This document shows positions 34,201 through 43,406 of a stretch of DNA of 64,000 bases, piece by piece. Positions within the stretch are counted from its first letter, which is position 1. Each line of letters opens with the position of its first letter. The translations under genes were made by a program, and so were the position numbers. The stretch covers positions 62,001 to 126,000 of the forward strand of contig NZ_BQID01000010.1 of assembly GCF_021602345.1 (NCBI RefSeq), read 5' to 3'. This DNA is from Pseudomonas pharyngis. GTDB lineage: Bacteria > Pseudomonadota > Gammaproteobacteria > Pseudomonadales > Pseudomonadaceae. Below the pieces are notes generated by a model that saw only the letters and a list, made by a program, of their open reading frames with translations, had not been told where the DNA came from and ran no database searches.

Positions 34201-34767
34201 TCAGGTACGCGGCAGCGTCACGCCACGCTGGCCCTGATACTTGCCGGCACGGTCCTTGTAGGAGACTTCACATTCCTCATCGGATTCGAGGAACAGCATC
34301 TGCGCCACACCTTCGTTGGCGTAGATCTTCGCCGGCAGGTTGGTGGTGTTCGAGAACTCCAGGGTCACCTGGCCTTCCCACTCGGGCTCAAGCGGGGTGA
34401 CGTTGACGATGATGCCGCAGCGGGCGTAGGTGCTCTTGCCCAGGCAGATGGTCAGTACGTTGCGTGGAATACGGAAGTACTCAACGGTCGTGGCCAGGGC
34501 GAAGGAGTTTGGCGGGATGATGCAGACGTCGCTGTGGACGTCGACGAAGCTGCCGGCATCGAAATTCTTCGGATCGACGATGGCCGAATTGATGTTGGTG
34601 AACACCTTGAAATGATTGGTGCAGCGCACATCGTAGCCGTAGCTCGACACACCGTAGGAGATCACACGGCTGTCGTCGCTGCCGCGTACCTGGCGCTCGA
34701 CGAACGGCTCGATCATGCCGTGTTCCTGCGCCATGCGGCGAATCCACTTGTCCGATTTGATGCTCAT
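34201..34767 (-). CDS. dcd: dCTP deaminase
   Basis: This homotrimeric enzyme converts dCTP to dUTP for thymidylate synthesis. The length of 188 aa is standard. The active-site segments [17 protein letters not shown] (catalytic Glu) and [15 protein letters not shown]-like [14 protein letters not shown] are present, with the C-terminal lid KYQGQRGV. Confidence 0.96.
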   Translation of the reverse strand: MSIKSDKWIRRMAQEHGMIEPFVERQVRGSDDSRVISYGVSSYGYDVRCTNHFKVFTNINSAIVDPKNFDAGSFVDVHSDVCIIPPNSFALATTVEYFRIPRNVLTICLGKSTYARCGIIVNVTPLEPEWEGQVTLEFSNTTNLPAKIYANEGVAQMLFLESDEECEVSYKDRAGKYQGQRGVTLPRT

Positions 34768-35120
34768 GGCGGGTGTCCTGAATAGCGAGGTGGAAAAAAT
34801 CTGTCCGGCATCTTACCGGGCGCGCCGCCGGGTTCAAAGTGCGGGGTGCAATTCTCGCCGAACGTGCGGGATTTACGCGGCTTCGCGACGAACCGTCACA
34901 CCGTCGATCCCTAAAACAGAGAAACCTTCGCAAGAAGCATTGGCACGTTCCGGAAAAAGGGTTAAGGTGGCGCCACTGTGCTGCTTGTGTCACTGAGAAT
35001 CTCTACACGATATGTTGAATTTCGATCCAACCATCTACAAGAATTTTTCCTGCTCTTTGCACTCAGTCTCGGCCAGGGTTCTTCCTGAGTCGCAGTTATC
35101 TTTGTTCAAGGAGTTACACC
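34768..35120. other. intergenic region with dcd and cold-shock gene upstream sequences
   Basis: This 353-base gap lies between divergent genes. The last 110 bases or so before 35121 are likely the long untranslated leader usual for cold-shock genes; it ends with CAAGGAG nine bases before the ATG. No promoter stands out clearly by eye. Confidence 0.5.
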
Positions 35121-35330
35121 ATGTCTAATCGCCAAACCGGTACCGTTAAGTGGTTCAACGATGAAAAAGGCTTCGGCTTCATCACTCCACAATCCGGTGA
35201 CGACCTGTTCGTTCACTTCAAAGCTATCCAATCCGACGGCTTCAAAAGCCTGAAAGAAGGCCAACAGGTTTCTTTCATCGCTACCCGCGGTCAGAAAGGC
35301 ATGCAAGCTGAAGAAGTACAAGTTATCTAA
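35121..35330 (+). CDS. CspA-family cold-shock protein
   Basis: The 69-aa nucleic acid-binding protein has RNP1 (KGFGFI) and RNP2 (LFVHF) motifs in one OB-fold domain. The AAGGAG ribosome site is strong. It acts as an RNA chaperone. Several csp genes are usual in a pseudomonad, so the exact paralogue is not named. A strong terminator follows. Confidence 0.95.
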   Translation: MSNRQTGTVKWFNDEKGFGFITPQSGDDLFVHFKAIQSDGFKSLKEGQQVSFIATRGQKGMQAEEVQVI

Positions 35331-35346
35331 CTTGTAGCTTCTTTAG

Positions 35347-35380
35347 AAAAAGGCCCCGCCCTCAAAAGCGGGGCTTTTTT
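35347..35380 (+). terminator. terminator of the cold-shock gene
   Basis: GCCCCGC and GCGGGGC pair around eight bases, followed by TTTTTT, 16 bases after the stop codon. Confidence 0.9.
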
Positions 35381-35407
35381 GTGGGCGTCTGTTTCTCCGG
35401 GCGCAAA

Positions 35408-35441
35408 AAAAGATCGCAGCCCGTGAAGGCTGCGATCTTTT
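35408..35441. terminator. terminator of the DUF481 gene, bidirectional
   Basis: AAAGATCGCAGCC and GGCTGCGATCTTT pair around six bases, with a T-run on the minus strand. It sits eight bases beyond the DUF481 stop codon. Confidence 0.85.
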
Positions 35442-35448
35442 GCGTTGC

Positions 35449-36456
35449 TTACCAAGCCACGCCGAAACCGGCGGTGTAGCGGGTCTTGCTCAGGTCCGCA
35501 TCCTCGGTGCCGCTGATGATATCGCGTTCGGCCTTGAGGTTGAGCGAGGCCCACTCGGTGACTTTGTAGCGCAGGCCCATTTCCGCATCCAGCGCGTAAT
35601 CGGCTACGCCGGACAGTGGCTTGCCGACTTCGCCATTGGTGAAGAACTCGACCTTCTTGCCGATCAGGTAGCGGTTGTAGTCCCACTTCATGGCGACCGA
35701 ATAGAAGTTGTCCTTGCTGCCATCGCGGTACTCGTAATCGGTTCGGTTGAGCAGCGAACCCAGGGAGAACGCTCCCAGCTCGTCATCCCAGAACTGGTAA
35801 CCCGGGCCGGTACCCACCACGCGCTGGCGCGCCAGCTCTTCGATGTGATCGCGCTTGTAGTTCAACCGCCCCTGCCAGAACCATTGATCAGTGAGGAAGC
35901 GGTCGAGCGAGTACTCGGCGCGCCAGTTGTCGGTGGTGGTCACGTCGTCCTGCACTTCGCGGTTGTATTCGCCCTCGGCGATATGGCGCCAGCGGCCGTG
36001 ACGAGCAGTGGTCTTGAAGCCGACATCGTAGTCGTCGGTATCTTTCTCGGCGCGCTGGTAGTCGAGCGCCAGATCGACGTTGCCCTTCCACACCAGATCC
36101 TCGACCACCGGCTTGGGCTTGAGAATCTGCTGAATGCTCGCCAGCTCCACGGTTTTCGGCGCCTCGCCGTTGGCCAATGTGACCTTGCCCTCTTCGGCAG
36201 CACTCAGGGACTTGGCCTTCTCGCCGTTGTAGGCGTCCTGCTTGACCAGCAATTCCTGATCGCTCTCCAGGGTCTTGACCTGCTTCCAGTCGATGGTGAC
36301 GGCCCCGGCGTACTGGGTCTGGACCAGCAACTTGCCGCCGTCGAACAGCGTGATTTTACCGCTCAGCTTGTCACCGTTCTTCAACCAGACGGTGTCGGCA
36401 AGCAAAGGTGTGGACGCACTGAAGACAGCAAGGCACAGCAGGGTTCTGGACAACAT
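35449..36456 (-). CDS. DUF481 outer-membrane barrel protein
   Basis: The 335-aa precursor has a signal peptide (cleavage after PLLA). An N-terminal beta domain (about 22-100) precedes a DUF481 region of alternating amphipathic strands (120-335) that ends in Trp, as many outer-membrane barrels end in an aromatic residue. The strands carry repeated Tyr and Trp. Its substrate or partner is unknown. Confidence 0.85.
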   Translation of the reverse strand: MLSRTLLCLAVFSASTPLLADTVWLKNGDKLSGKITLFDGGKLLVQTQYAGAVTIDWKQVKTLESDQELLVKQDAYNGEKAKSLSAAEEGKVTLANGEAPKTVELASIQQILKPKPVVEDLVWKGNVDLALDYQRAEKDTDDYDVGFKTTARHGRWRHIAEGEYNREVQDDVTTTDNWRAEYSLDRFLTDQWFWQGRLNYKRDHIEELARQRVVGTGPGYQFWDDELGAFSLGSLLNRTDYEYRDGSKDNFYSVAMKWDYNRYLIGKKVEFFTNGEVGKPLSGVADYALDAEMGLRYKVTEWASLNLKAERDIISGTEDADLSKTRYTAGFGVAW

Positions 36457-36621
36457 AAGCGAATCGAAGACTCAAGTTTGCGAAAAAAGGGTCGGCATTA
36501 TCCGTAGGAATAATTCCCTGACAAGGAGTGACCCGGCTAATTCTGTTGAGTTCATTTCTCAATTGCCCATCCACCGATTACGCTTAAGCACATAACGCGA
36601 TCAAGTTCAGGAACCGCGCAC

Positions 36622-36975
36622 GTGACAGACCCGATGCATGCCTGCGAAAACGATCCGCAAATCCGACGCACGGCACTCTATTCCACCCTCGCCCAAGTGC
36701 CTGAGGGCAAAGTCGTCAGCTATGGTCAGTTGGCCGAACTGGCGGGGTTGGGGCGCGCCGCCCGCTGGGTCGGCCGGACCCTGAGCCAATTGCCCGGCGA
36801 CACCAAACTGCCCTGGCACCGCGTGCTCGGCGCCGGCGGTCGGATCAGCCTGCCGGCGGGCAGCCCGTCCGGGGACGAACAGCGGGCGCGATTGCGTATG
36901 GAAGGCATCACCGTCCTGAACAATCGTGTGGATATTCGGCGCCATGGCTGGCGTCCGGTAGAGCACAGCGGTTAG
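36622..36975 (+). CDS. alkyltransferase-like protein (ATL) with PWHR in place of PCHR
   Basis: The GTG at 36622 starts a 117-aa protein of the MGMT DNA-binding domain family. The motif at 64-67 is PWHR where active O6-alkylguanine transferases have PCHR, so it cannot accept an alkyl group. ATL proteins bind alkylated guanine and hand it to nucleotide excision repair. VSYGQLAELAG is the helix-turn-helix region. It stands alone upstream of the AmpG-type gene. Confidence 0.92.
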   Translation: MTDPMHACENDPQIRRTALYSTLAQVPEGKVVSYGQLAELAGLGRAARWVGRTLSQLPGDTKLPWHRVLGAGGRISLPAGSPSGDEQRARLRMEGITVLNNRVDIRRHGWRPVEHSG

Positions 36976-37018
36976 AGTGCGCGCTTTGTTTTCGCAATCT
37001 TGAGGCAGACTTCAGCCC

Positions 37019-38578
37019 ATGCCCCGTAAAACCTGGCGCGCCGCGCTCGCCGCCTATGCCAGTCCTTCGACGCTCGTGCTGTTGTTGCTGGGTTTCGCCG
37101 CCGGCCTGCCGTACATGCTGGTGTTCTCGACACTTTCGGTCTGGCTGCGTGAAGCCGGTGTAGCCCGCGAGACGATCGGCTACGCCAGCCTGATCGGTCT
37201 TGCCTACGCCTTCAAATGGGTCTGGTCGCCCCTGCTCGACCAATGGCGCCTGCCGTTGCTGGGCAAGCTGGGTCGCCGCCGTTCGTGGCTGGTGCTCTCA
37301 CAGACGCTGGTAATCCTCGGCCTGATCGGTATGGGTTTTTGCGACCCGCAGAAACACCTGTCCTGGCTGATAGCCATCGCCGTGGTCGTGGCGTTCGCTT
37401 CCGCCACCCAGGATATCGCGGTCGACGCCTATCGCCTGGAAATCGCCGAAGACAGCCGTCAGGCCGCGCTGGCCGCCAGCTATATGTCCGGCTATCGGAT
37501 CGCCGCCCTGCTCGCGACCGCGGGTGCGCTGTTCTTCGCCGAGGGTTTCGGCTCTACAGGCTTCAAGTACCAGCATTCGGCCTGGACCGGCACCTACGTG
37601 CTGTTCGGTGCCCTGATGGTGCCTGCCCTGCTCACCACCCTGCTGATGCGCGAGCCGCCGGTGCCGTTGCGCACCCAGTTGCAGGCCGGGCGTTACACCT
37701 TCATGCATCAGTTGATGTCGGTGTTCGTGCTGATCATTTTGCTGGTCTCTGTGCCGGCCATGTTCACCCAGCTCTACAACACCGATTTCGCCAGCGTGCT
37801 GTTTGGCGACATGAGCCCGCTGGACCTGCTGCTGGAAGACCGGGCGTTCCTGCGCGCGATTCTCTACACCACGCTGACCTGCCTGTGCCTCTCGGCCATG
37901 GGGCGCCGTGGTCTGGCGCCAGTGCTGACGCCGGTCAACGACTTTATCCTGCGCTACCGCTGGCAGGCGTTGCTGCTGCTCGGCCTGATCGCCACCTATC
38001 GGATGTCCGACACGGTGATGGGCGTGATGGCCAATGTGTTCTACATCGACCAGGGTTTCACCAAGGACCAGATCGCCAGCGTCAGCAAGATCTTCGGTCT
38101 GATCATGACCCTCGTCGGCGCCGGCATGGGCGGTCTGCTGATCGTGCGCTTCGGCATCCTGCCGATCCTGTTCATCGGCGGTGCCGCGTCGGCGGGCACC
38201 AATCTGCTGTTCCTGATGCTGGCCGACATGGGCCCGAACCTGCAGATGCTGGTGGTGACGATCTCTCTCGACAACTTCAGCTCCGGCCTGGCCACCTCAG
38301 CGTTCGTCGCCTACCTGTCGAGCTTGACCAACCTGAAGTTCTCCGCCACCCAGTACGCGCTGCTCAGCTCGATCATGCTCTTGCTGCCACGCCTGATCGG
38401 CGGCTACTCCGGGGTGATGGTGGAGAAGTTCGGTTATCACAACTTCTTCCTGATCACCGCGCTGCTCGGCGTTCCGACCCTGGTGCTGATCGCCCTGCAC
38501 TGGTTCCAGGAAAGCCGCCGCGAAGGCCCGACGCCGACCCCGGAACCCGCACCGACCTCCGTCGTGGAAGAATCGTAA
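37019..38578 (+). CDS. ampG: AmpG-type muropeptide permease (MFS)
   Basis: The 519-aa membrane protein has about 14 hydrophobic segments. The N-terminal region reads [23 protein letters not shown] and a DQWRLP loop follows, the AmpG pattern. The central [15 protein letters not shown] motif is characteristic. AmpG imports anhydro-muropeptides for cell-wall recycling and affects AmpC induction. Pseudomonads may have more than one paralogue, so the symbol names the family. Confidence 0.88.
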   Translation: MPRKTWRAALAAYASPSTLVLLLLGFAAGLPYMLVFSTLSVWLREAGVARETIGYASLIGLAYAFKWVWSPLLDQWRLPLLGKLGRRRSWLVLSQTLVILGLIGMGFCDPQKHLSWLIAIAVVVAFASATQDIAVDAYRLEIAEDSRQAALAASYMSGYRIAALLATAGALFFAEGFGSTGFKYQHSAWTGTYVLFGALMVPALLTTLLMREPPVPLRTQLQAGRYTFMHQLMSVFVLIILLVSVPAMFTQLYNTDFASVLFGDMSPLDLLLEDRAFLRAILYTTLTCLCLSAMGRRGLAPVLTPVNDFILRYRWQALLLLGLIATYRMSDTVMGVMANVFYIDQGFTKDQIASVSKIFGLIMTLVGAGMGGLLIVRFGILPILFIGGAASAGTNLLFLMLADMGPNLQMLVVTISLDNFSSGLATSAFVAYLSSLTNLKFSATQYALLSSIMLLLPRLIGGYSGVMVEKFGYHNFFLITALLGVPTLVLIALHWFQESRREGPTPTPEPAPTSVVEES

Positions 38579-38693
38579 GACATCTCGCACCCGGCGAGAG
38601 GGTTTGCGCCGGGGCTGCACTTCTGTACGTCGGCGGATCTCGCCGTTACACTGCTCCGTCATTTCCAGTCATAGCAACCGACAACGGCCAACC

Positions 38694-40409
38694 ATGCGCA
38701 CCAGTCAATTTTTGCTCGCCACACAGAAAGAAACGCCTTCCGACGCGGTCGTGATCAGCCATCAGCTGATGCTGCGCGCCGGCATGATCCGCAAACTCGC
38801 CTCGGGCCTGTACACCTGGCTGCCGATGGGCTTGCGAGTGATGCGCAAGGTGGAAGCCATCGTTCGTGAAGAAATGGACGCCGCCGGCTCTCTGGAAGTG
38901 TTGATGCCGAGCACCCAACCGGCCGAGTTGTGGCAGGAATCGGGGCGCTGGGAAGAATACGGCCCTGAGCTGCTGCGCATCAAAGACCGCCACGGTCGTG
39001 ATTTCTGCGCGGGCCCGACCCACGAAGAAGTGATCACCGATCTGATGCGCAACGAGTTGAGCAGCTACAAACAGCTGCCTATCAACCTGTACCAGATCCA
39101 GACCAAATTCCGTGACGAAATCCGTCCACGCTTCGGCCTGATGCGCGGTCGGGAATTCATCATGAAGGACTCCTACTCGTTCCATGCGGATCAGGCGTCG
39201 CTGCAGATCACTTATGACCGCATGCACGAAGCGTACTGCAACATCTTCACCCGCCTGGGCCTGAAATTCCGTCCGGTGGAAGCCGACAACGGTTCGATCG
39301 GTGGCGCCGGTTCCCACGAGTTCCACGTGCTGGCCGAGTCCGGCGAAGACGATATCGTCTTCAGCAACGGTTCCGACTACGCAGCGAACATCGAGAAAGC
39401 CGAAGCCGTGCCGCGTGAAACCTCGCGCGCCGCGCCAAGCGAAGAGCTGCGTCTGGTCGATACGCCAGACACCAAGACCATCGCGGCCCTGGTGGAAAAA
39501 TTCAATCTGCCAATTGAAAAGACCATCAAGACCCTGATCGTGCACGCCGAAGAAGAAGGCAAGCTGATCGCCCTGATCATTCGCGGCGACCACGAGCTGA
39601 ACGAAATCAAGGCTGCCAACCAGCCAGGCGTTGCCAGCCCGCTGGTCATGGCCTCCGATGCCGAACTGCGTGACGCCATCGGCGCCGGCGCCGGCTCCCT
39701 CGGCCCGCTGAACCTGCCGCTGCCGATCATCATCGACCGTTCGGTGGAGCTGATGAGCGACTTCGCCATCGGTGCCAACATCGACGACAAGCACTACTTC
39801 GGCGTGAACTGGGAGCGTGATCTGCCGGTTCCGACCGTGGCCGACCTGCGCAACGTCGTGGCCGGCGACCCGAGCCCGGACGGCAAGGGCACCCTGGAAA
39901 TCAAGCGCGGCATCGAAGTCGGGCACATCTTCCAGCTGGGCAACAAGTACAGCAAGGCGATGAAGTGCGAAGTGCTGGGCGAGAACGGCAAGCCGGTGAC
40001 CCTGGAAATGGGTTGCTACGGTATCGGTGTGTCCCGCGTGGTGGCTGCCGCCATCGAGCAGAACAACGACGAAAACGGCATCATCTGGAGCGACGCCCTG
40101 GCACCGTTCCAGATCGCTCTGGTGCCACTGCGCTATGAAACCGAGCTGGTGCGCGAAGCCACCGACAAGCTGTACGCGGAACTGACTGCGGCCGGCTTCG
40201 AAGTGCTGCTGGACGACCGCGACAAGAAAACCAGCCCGGGCATCAAGTTCGCGGACATGGAGCTGATCGGCATTCCGCACCGGATCGTGGTCAGCGACCG
40301 CAGCCTCGCCGAAGGCAACCTGGAATACAAGAGCCGTACCGAAGGCCAGGCGCAAGCGCTGCCGGTTGCCGACGTGCTGTCCTTCCTTCAGGCCCGTATC
40401 CGCCGCTGA
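38694..40409 (+). CDS. proS: prolyl-tRNA synthetase
   Basis: The class II synthetase charges tRNA-Pro. The ATG at 38694 gives 571 aa, the normal bacterial length; the longer frame to 38604 has no family similarity. Motif 2 ([25 protein letters not shown]) and motif 3 ([17 protein letters not shown]) are present. The editing insertion domain (about 230-390) is present, as in bacterial-type ProRS. The anticodon-binding domain closes the protein. Confidence 0.98.
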   Translation: MRTSQFLLATQKETPSDAVVISHQLMLRAGMIRKLASGLYTWLPMGLRVMRKVEAIVREEMDAAGSLEVLMPSTQPAELWQESGRWEEYGPELLRIKDRHGRDFCAGPTHEEVITDLMRNELSSYKQLPINLYQIQTKFRDEIRPRFGLMRGREFIMKDSYSFHADQASLQITYDRMHEAYCNIFTRLGLKFRPVEADNGSIGGAGSHEFHVLAESGEDDIVFSNGSDYAANIEKAEAVPRETSRAAPSEELRLVDTPDTKTIAALVEKFNLPIEKTIKTLIVHAEEEGKLIALIIRGDHELNEIKAANQPGVASPLVMASDAELRDAIGAGAGSLGPLNLPLPIIIDRSVELMSDFAIGANIDDKHYFGVNWERDLPVPTVADLRNVVAGDPSPDGKGTLEIKRGIEVGHIFQLGNKYSKAMKCEVLGENGKPVTLEMGCYGIGVSRVVAAAIEQNNDENGIIWSDALAPFQIALVPLRYETELVREATDKLYAELTAAGFEVLLDDRDKKTSPGIKFADMELIGIPHRIVVSDRSLAEGNLEYKSRTEGQAQALPVADVLSFLQARIRR

Positions 40410-40426
40410 AACCAGATAGAGACGTC

Positions 40427-41380
40427 ATGTTCAAGCGAAACACCTTAGGCCTCGGTGGTGCCGCCCTGTGCGGCACCCTGCTGGTCAGCGGCTGTGCCAA
40501 TCACATGTCACAACGCAGCGAGCACGAGGAACGTGTCGAGCGCAAACTGCTCGATCACAGCCTGCAGATCGATGTCGGCGAGCCCAAGGTGCTTGAGCTG
40601 CCGCAACGGCGCGTGAAGATCAACGAACAGAAGACTTTCGAAGTCACCGAGTTCGAGGTCACCCGCCATTACGACCGTTACACGCCTTACCAGCCATGGC
40701 GGGAGATCTACGAGATTCCGCTGGGCGCAGTGGCGGTGGTCGGCGGCGTCGGCGCGAACGTGGTCAACGTGTTTGCCCTCGGCAATCTGCCCGACAGCGT
40801 GACACGGGACTGGCTCAGCTACGGTTTCGCCGGGCTCAACCCGTTCATGAACGTGCAATCCAACGGTCGCGCGCAACAGAACCTGGCCGGTATCGACGAA
40901 GTCCAGCGCGACAAGCGCACGGAATATTCAAGCCTGCCATGGAGCGAGCGCCCGGTTCAGGTCAAGGCCGGCAAGCAGACCTTCGACATGACCACCGATC
41001 GCAACGGCGTGCTGCGCCTGAACCTGCTGGACAGCCCGTTCGCCGAAAACGACCTCAATCATGTAGGGAAACTGCAGATCAGCGTCGAAGACGGCAAGGA
41101 TGACGTGCATTCCGACTCGTCTCTGGCGATCAGCAGTCACCTGCGCGGCAAGCTGCTGGAAGCTCACGGGCTGATCTACGACGATCTGGAAGACGACGAA
41201 GTGAGCCAATGGGTGCACCGGGTCAAGCGTCTGTCGGAACTGGGTCTGGAAGAAGAAGCCAGTGAACTGGAACAAAGCCTGATTGAACTGACCCGCAACG
41301 ATCCTGAGTTGCAGGCCGAATTCCTCAAGTCCCTGACCCGGGATGCGGGGCGTCTGGTGGCGGATCCGGGGCCGAACTGA
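40427..41380 (+). CDS. uncharacterised lipoprotein downstream of proS
   Basis: The 317-aa precursor has lipobox VSGC (Cys at about residue 23). The lipidated protein has an extended N-terminal region, a hydrophobic patch with GAVAVVGGVGANVVNVFALG (about 105-125), and a C-terminal helical region rich in Glu. It follows proS by 17 bases and ends with a terminator, so it is probably co-transcribed. Family not recognised. Confidence 0.7.
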   Translation: MFKRNTLGLGGAALCGTLLVSGCANHMSQRSEHEERVERKLLDHSLQIDVGEPKVLELPQRRVKINEQKTFEVTEFEVTRHYDRYTPYQPWREIYEIPLGAVAVVGGVGANVVNVFALGNLPDSVTRDWLSYGFAGLNPFMNVQSNGRAQQNLAGIDEVQRDKRTEYSSLPWSERPVQVKAGKQTFDMTTDRNGVLRLNLLDSPFAENDLNHVGKLQISVEDGKDDVHSDSSLAISSHLRGKLLEAHGLIYDDLEDDEVSQWVHRVKRLSELGLEEEASELEQSLIELTRNDPELQAEFLKSLTRDAGRLVADPGPN

Positions 41381-41387
41381 ACCCCTG

Positions 41388-41421
41388 AAAAAATGCCCGA
41401 ACCTGCTTCGGGCATTTTTTT
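41388..41421. terminator. bidirectional terminator between the lipoprotein gene and dinB
   Basis: AAATGCCCGAA and TTCGGGCATTT pair around five bases, with A and T runs on each side. Confidence 0.9.
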
Positions 41422-41427
41422 GTCCGC

Positions 41428-42489
41428 TTATCGCTCAAACAACTCCATCTGCTCAAAACCGCCGCGCAAATCCTCGAGCCGCACACCCACCCCCAACAAC
41501 CGCACCGGCTTACCACCGCGATTGAAGGCCTGGGTCAGCATCAACTGGTAACTGCCCAGATCCCGCCCTGCCCCGGCCTGCTCCAGTGTGGTCTGGGTGA
41601 AATCGTGAAACTTCACTTTGACGAACGGCTTGCCCGGCCGGTAGCTGCTGTCGATCCGCGCCATACGGGTTTTCAGGGTTTCCAACAGTTCCGGAAGCTT
41701 GTCGAGGCAACTGCGCAGATCCGGCAGATCGACGTCGTAGGTGTTTTCCACACTGATTGACTGACGACGACTGTCGTTGTGCACCAGCCGCTCATCGATC
41801 CCACGGGCCAGACTCCACAAACGCTCGCCGAAACTGCCGAATTCCCGCACCAGCGCCAGCTTGTCCCACTCGCGCAATTGCAGACAGTCACTGATACCGA
41901 GCCTGCTCAGCTTGTCGGCCGTGACCTTGCCCACCCCGTGCAGCTTGCTCACCGGCAGGCCACTGACGAAGTCTTCGACCTGGTCCGGGGTGATCACGAA
42001 CAAGCCGTTGGGCTTTTTCCAGTCGCTGGCGATCTTGGCCAGAAACTTGTTCGGCGCCACGCCGGCGGAGACGGTGATGTGCAATTGATTGGAAACCCGG
42101 CGGCGAATGTCCTGGGCGATCCGCGTGGCGCTGCCGCCGAAGTGCGCGCTGTCCGAGACGTCGAGATAGGCTTCGTCCAGGGAAAGCGGCTCGATAAGGT
42201 CGGTGTAATCGCTGAAGATCGTATGAATTTCCTTCGACGCCTCGCGATAGGCATCCATGCGTGGCTTGACGATGGTCAGGTCCGGGCACAGCTTCAAGGC
42301 ATGTCCGGACGACATCGCCGAGCGAACCCCATAAGCCCGCGCCTCATAGTTGCAGGTGGCGATCACTCCGCGCCGGTCTGCCGAGCCACCCACCGCCAAC
42401 GGCTTGCCGGCGAGGCTCGGGTCATCCCGCATCTCGATGGCGGCGTAGAAACAGTCACAGTCGACGTGGATGATTTTTCGCTGAGTCAT
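41428..42489 (-). CDS. dinB: DNA polymerase IV
   Basis: This Y-family translesion polymerase has 353 aa. Catalytic acidic residues lie in VDCDCFYAAIE (N-terminus) and SLDEAYLDV. The HhH motif GVGKVTADKL and little-finger domain (about 240-345) follow. A LexA-type box lies at 42539-42554, so it is likely SOS-induced. It bypasses lesions and extends mismatched ends. Confidence 0.97.
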   Translation of the reverse strand: MTQRKIIHVDCDCFYAAIEMRDDPSLAGKPLAVGGSADRRGVIATCNYEARAYGVRSAMSSGHALKLCPDLTIVKPRMDAYREASKEIHTIFSDYTDLIEPLSLDEAYLDVSDSAHFGGSATRIAQDIRRRVSNQLHITVSAGVAPNKFLAKIASDWKKPNGLFVITPDQVEDFVSGLPVSKLHGVGKVTADKLSRLGISDCLQLREWDKLALVREFGSFGERLWSLARGIDERLVHNDSRRQSISVENTYDVDLPDLRSCLDKLPELLETLKTRMARIDSSYRPGKPFVKVKFHDFTQTTLEQAGAGRDLGSYQLMLTQAFNRGGKPVRLLGVGVRLEDLRGGFEQMELFER

Positions 42490-42538
42490 GACAGAAAAGG
42501 AAACATGGCGAGCCGGACCGGCAGTATCTCACTGACAC

Positions 42539-42554
42539 CTGTATATAGCACCAG
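42539..42554. promoter_or_regulatory. LexA (SOS) box upstream of dinB
   Basis: CTGTATATAGCACCAG fits CTG-N10-CAG with a strong TATATA start, 50 bases before the dinB start codon. Confidence 0.8.
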
Positions 42555-42728
42555 TGGTATGAATGTTCTTTTCAAGTTGTAGGAAACCACCTTTGAATTT
42601 ATTTTCTCAATCGAAAAGCAACCTCCAATAGAGCTGAAACCCTTGTGCTGCCTGACCTGCAGCCGGGAAAAAGACCGTCCGTCAGCGCTAACCGATTGAA
42701 GCTGAACAGGTTTTATCCGAATTGAAGG

Positions 42729-42756
42729 TTGACACTCCGGCGTTCCTCTGTAGAAT
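42729..42756 (+). promoter_or_regulatory. promoter of the first tRNA-fMet gene
   Basis: TTGACA (42729-42734) and TAGAAT (42751-42756) are 16 bases apart, 13 bases before the tRNA. Confidence 0.85.
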
Positions 42757-42769
42757 GCCGCCACACAGA

Positions 42770-42846
<77 letters not shown>

Positions 42847-42852
42847 AACATC

Positions 42853-42884
42853 AAAAAAGGCCAATCGAAAGATTGGCCTTTTTT
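42853..42884 (+). terminator. terminator of tRNA-fMet copy 1
   Basis: GGCCAATC and GATTGGCC pair around GAAA, followed by TTTTTT. Confidence 0.9.
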
Positions 42885-43009
42885 GTGCGCGTCGGTTTTT
42901 CGGATCCAGTCGCGCCAAGCGGAAATCGTTCCGATTCCGAAACTTAGCGCTCCCCCTGCGACCGTTTGCCGCGATTGCACACTTATTTGACCCATCACGG
43001 GATTATCGG

Positions 43010-43037
43010 TTGACACCTCGCCGTTCGCCTGTAGAAT
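43010..43037 (+). promoter_or_regulatory. promoter of the second tRNA-fMet gene
   Basis: TTGACA (43010-43015) and TAGAAT (43032-43037) are 16 bases apart. The flank up to the tRNA is nearly identical to copy 1. Confidence 0.85.
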
Positions 43038-43050
43038 GCCGCCACACAGA

Positions 43051-43127
<77 letters not shown>

Positions 43128-43133
43128 AACATC

Positions 43134-43165
43134 AAAAAAGGCTACTCGAAAGAGTGGCCTTTTTT
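43134..43165 (+). terminator. terminator of tRNA-fMet copy 2
   Basis: GGCTACTC and GAGTGGCC pair around GAAA with one wobble, followed by a T-run. The flank differs slightly from that of copy 1. Confidence 0.85.
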
Positions 43166-43406
43166 GTATCTGTGGAAAAAGTCCTTTCGCAACAATGATC
43201 TGTCACTGTGCAGTGAACCGTTCAGGATCTTCAGACCCGCCGAGTTGCGACTATGCTTGAGTCGCGGACAAGGCATCTGCAATCCAAGACCTGCCCTCGC
43301 CGATACCCGGTGAGAGGCGTAGTATTTTGTGATTATTTTTTTCTACAGGGATTGGTAACTTGGCTGGATACCTCCATCCTGTCGCGCACAATCCAAGAGG
43401 TGATTG

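Noticed and set aside
38646-40355. Long minus-strand frame opposite proS
   Set aside because: Antisense shadow; proS carries all class II motifs.
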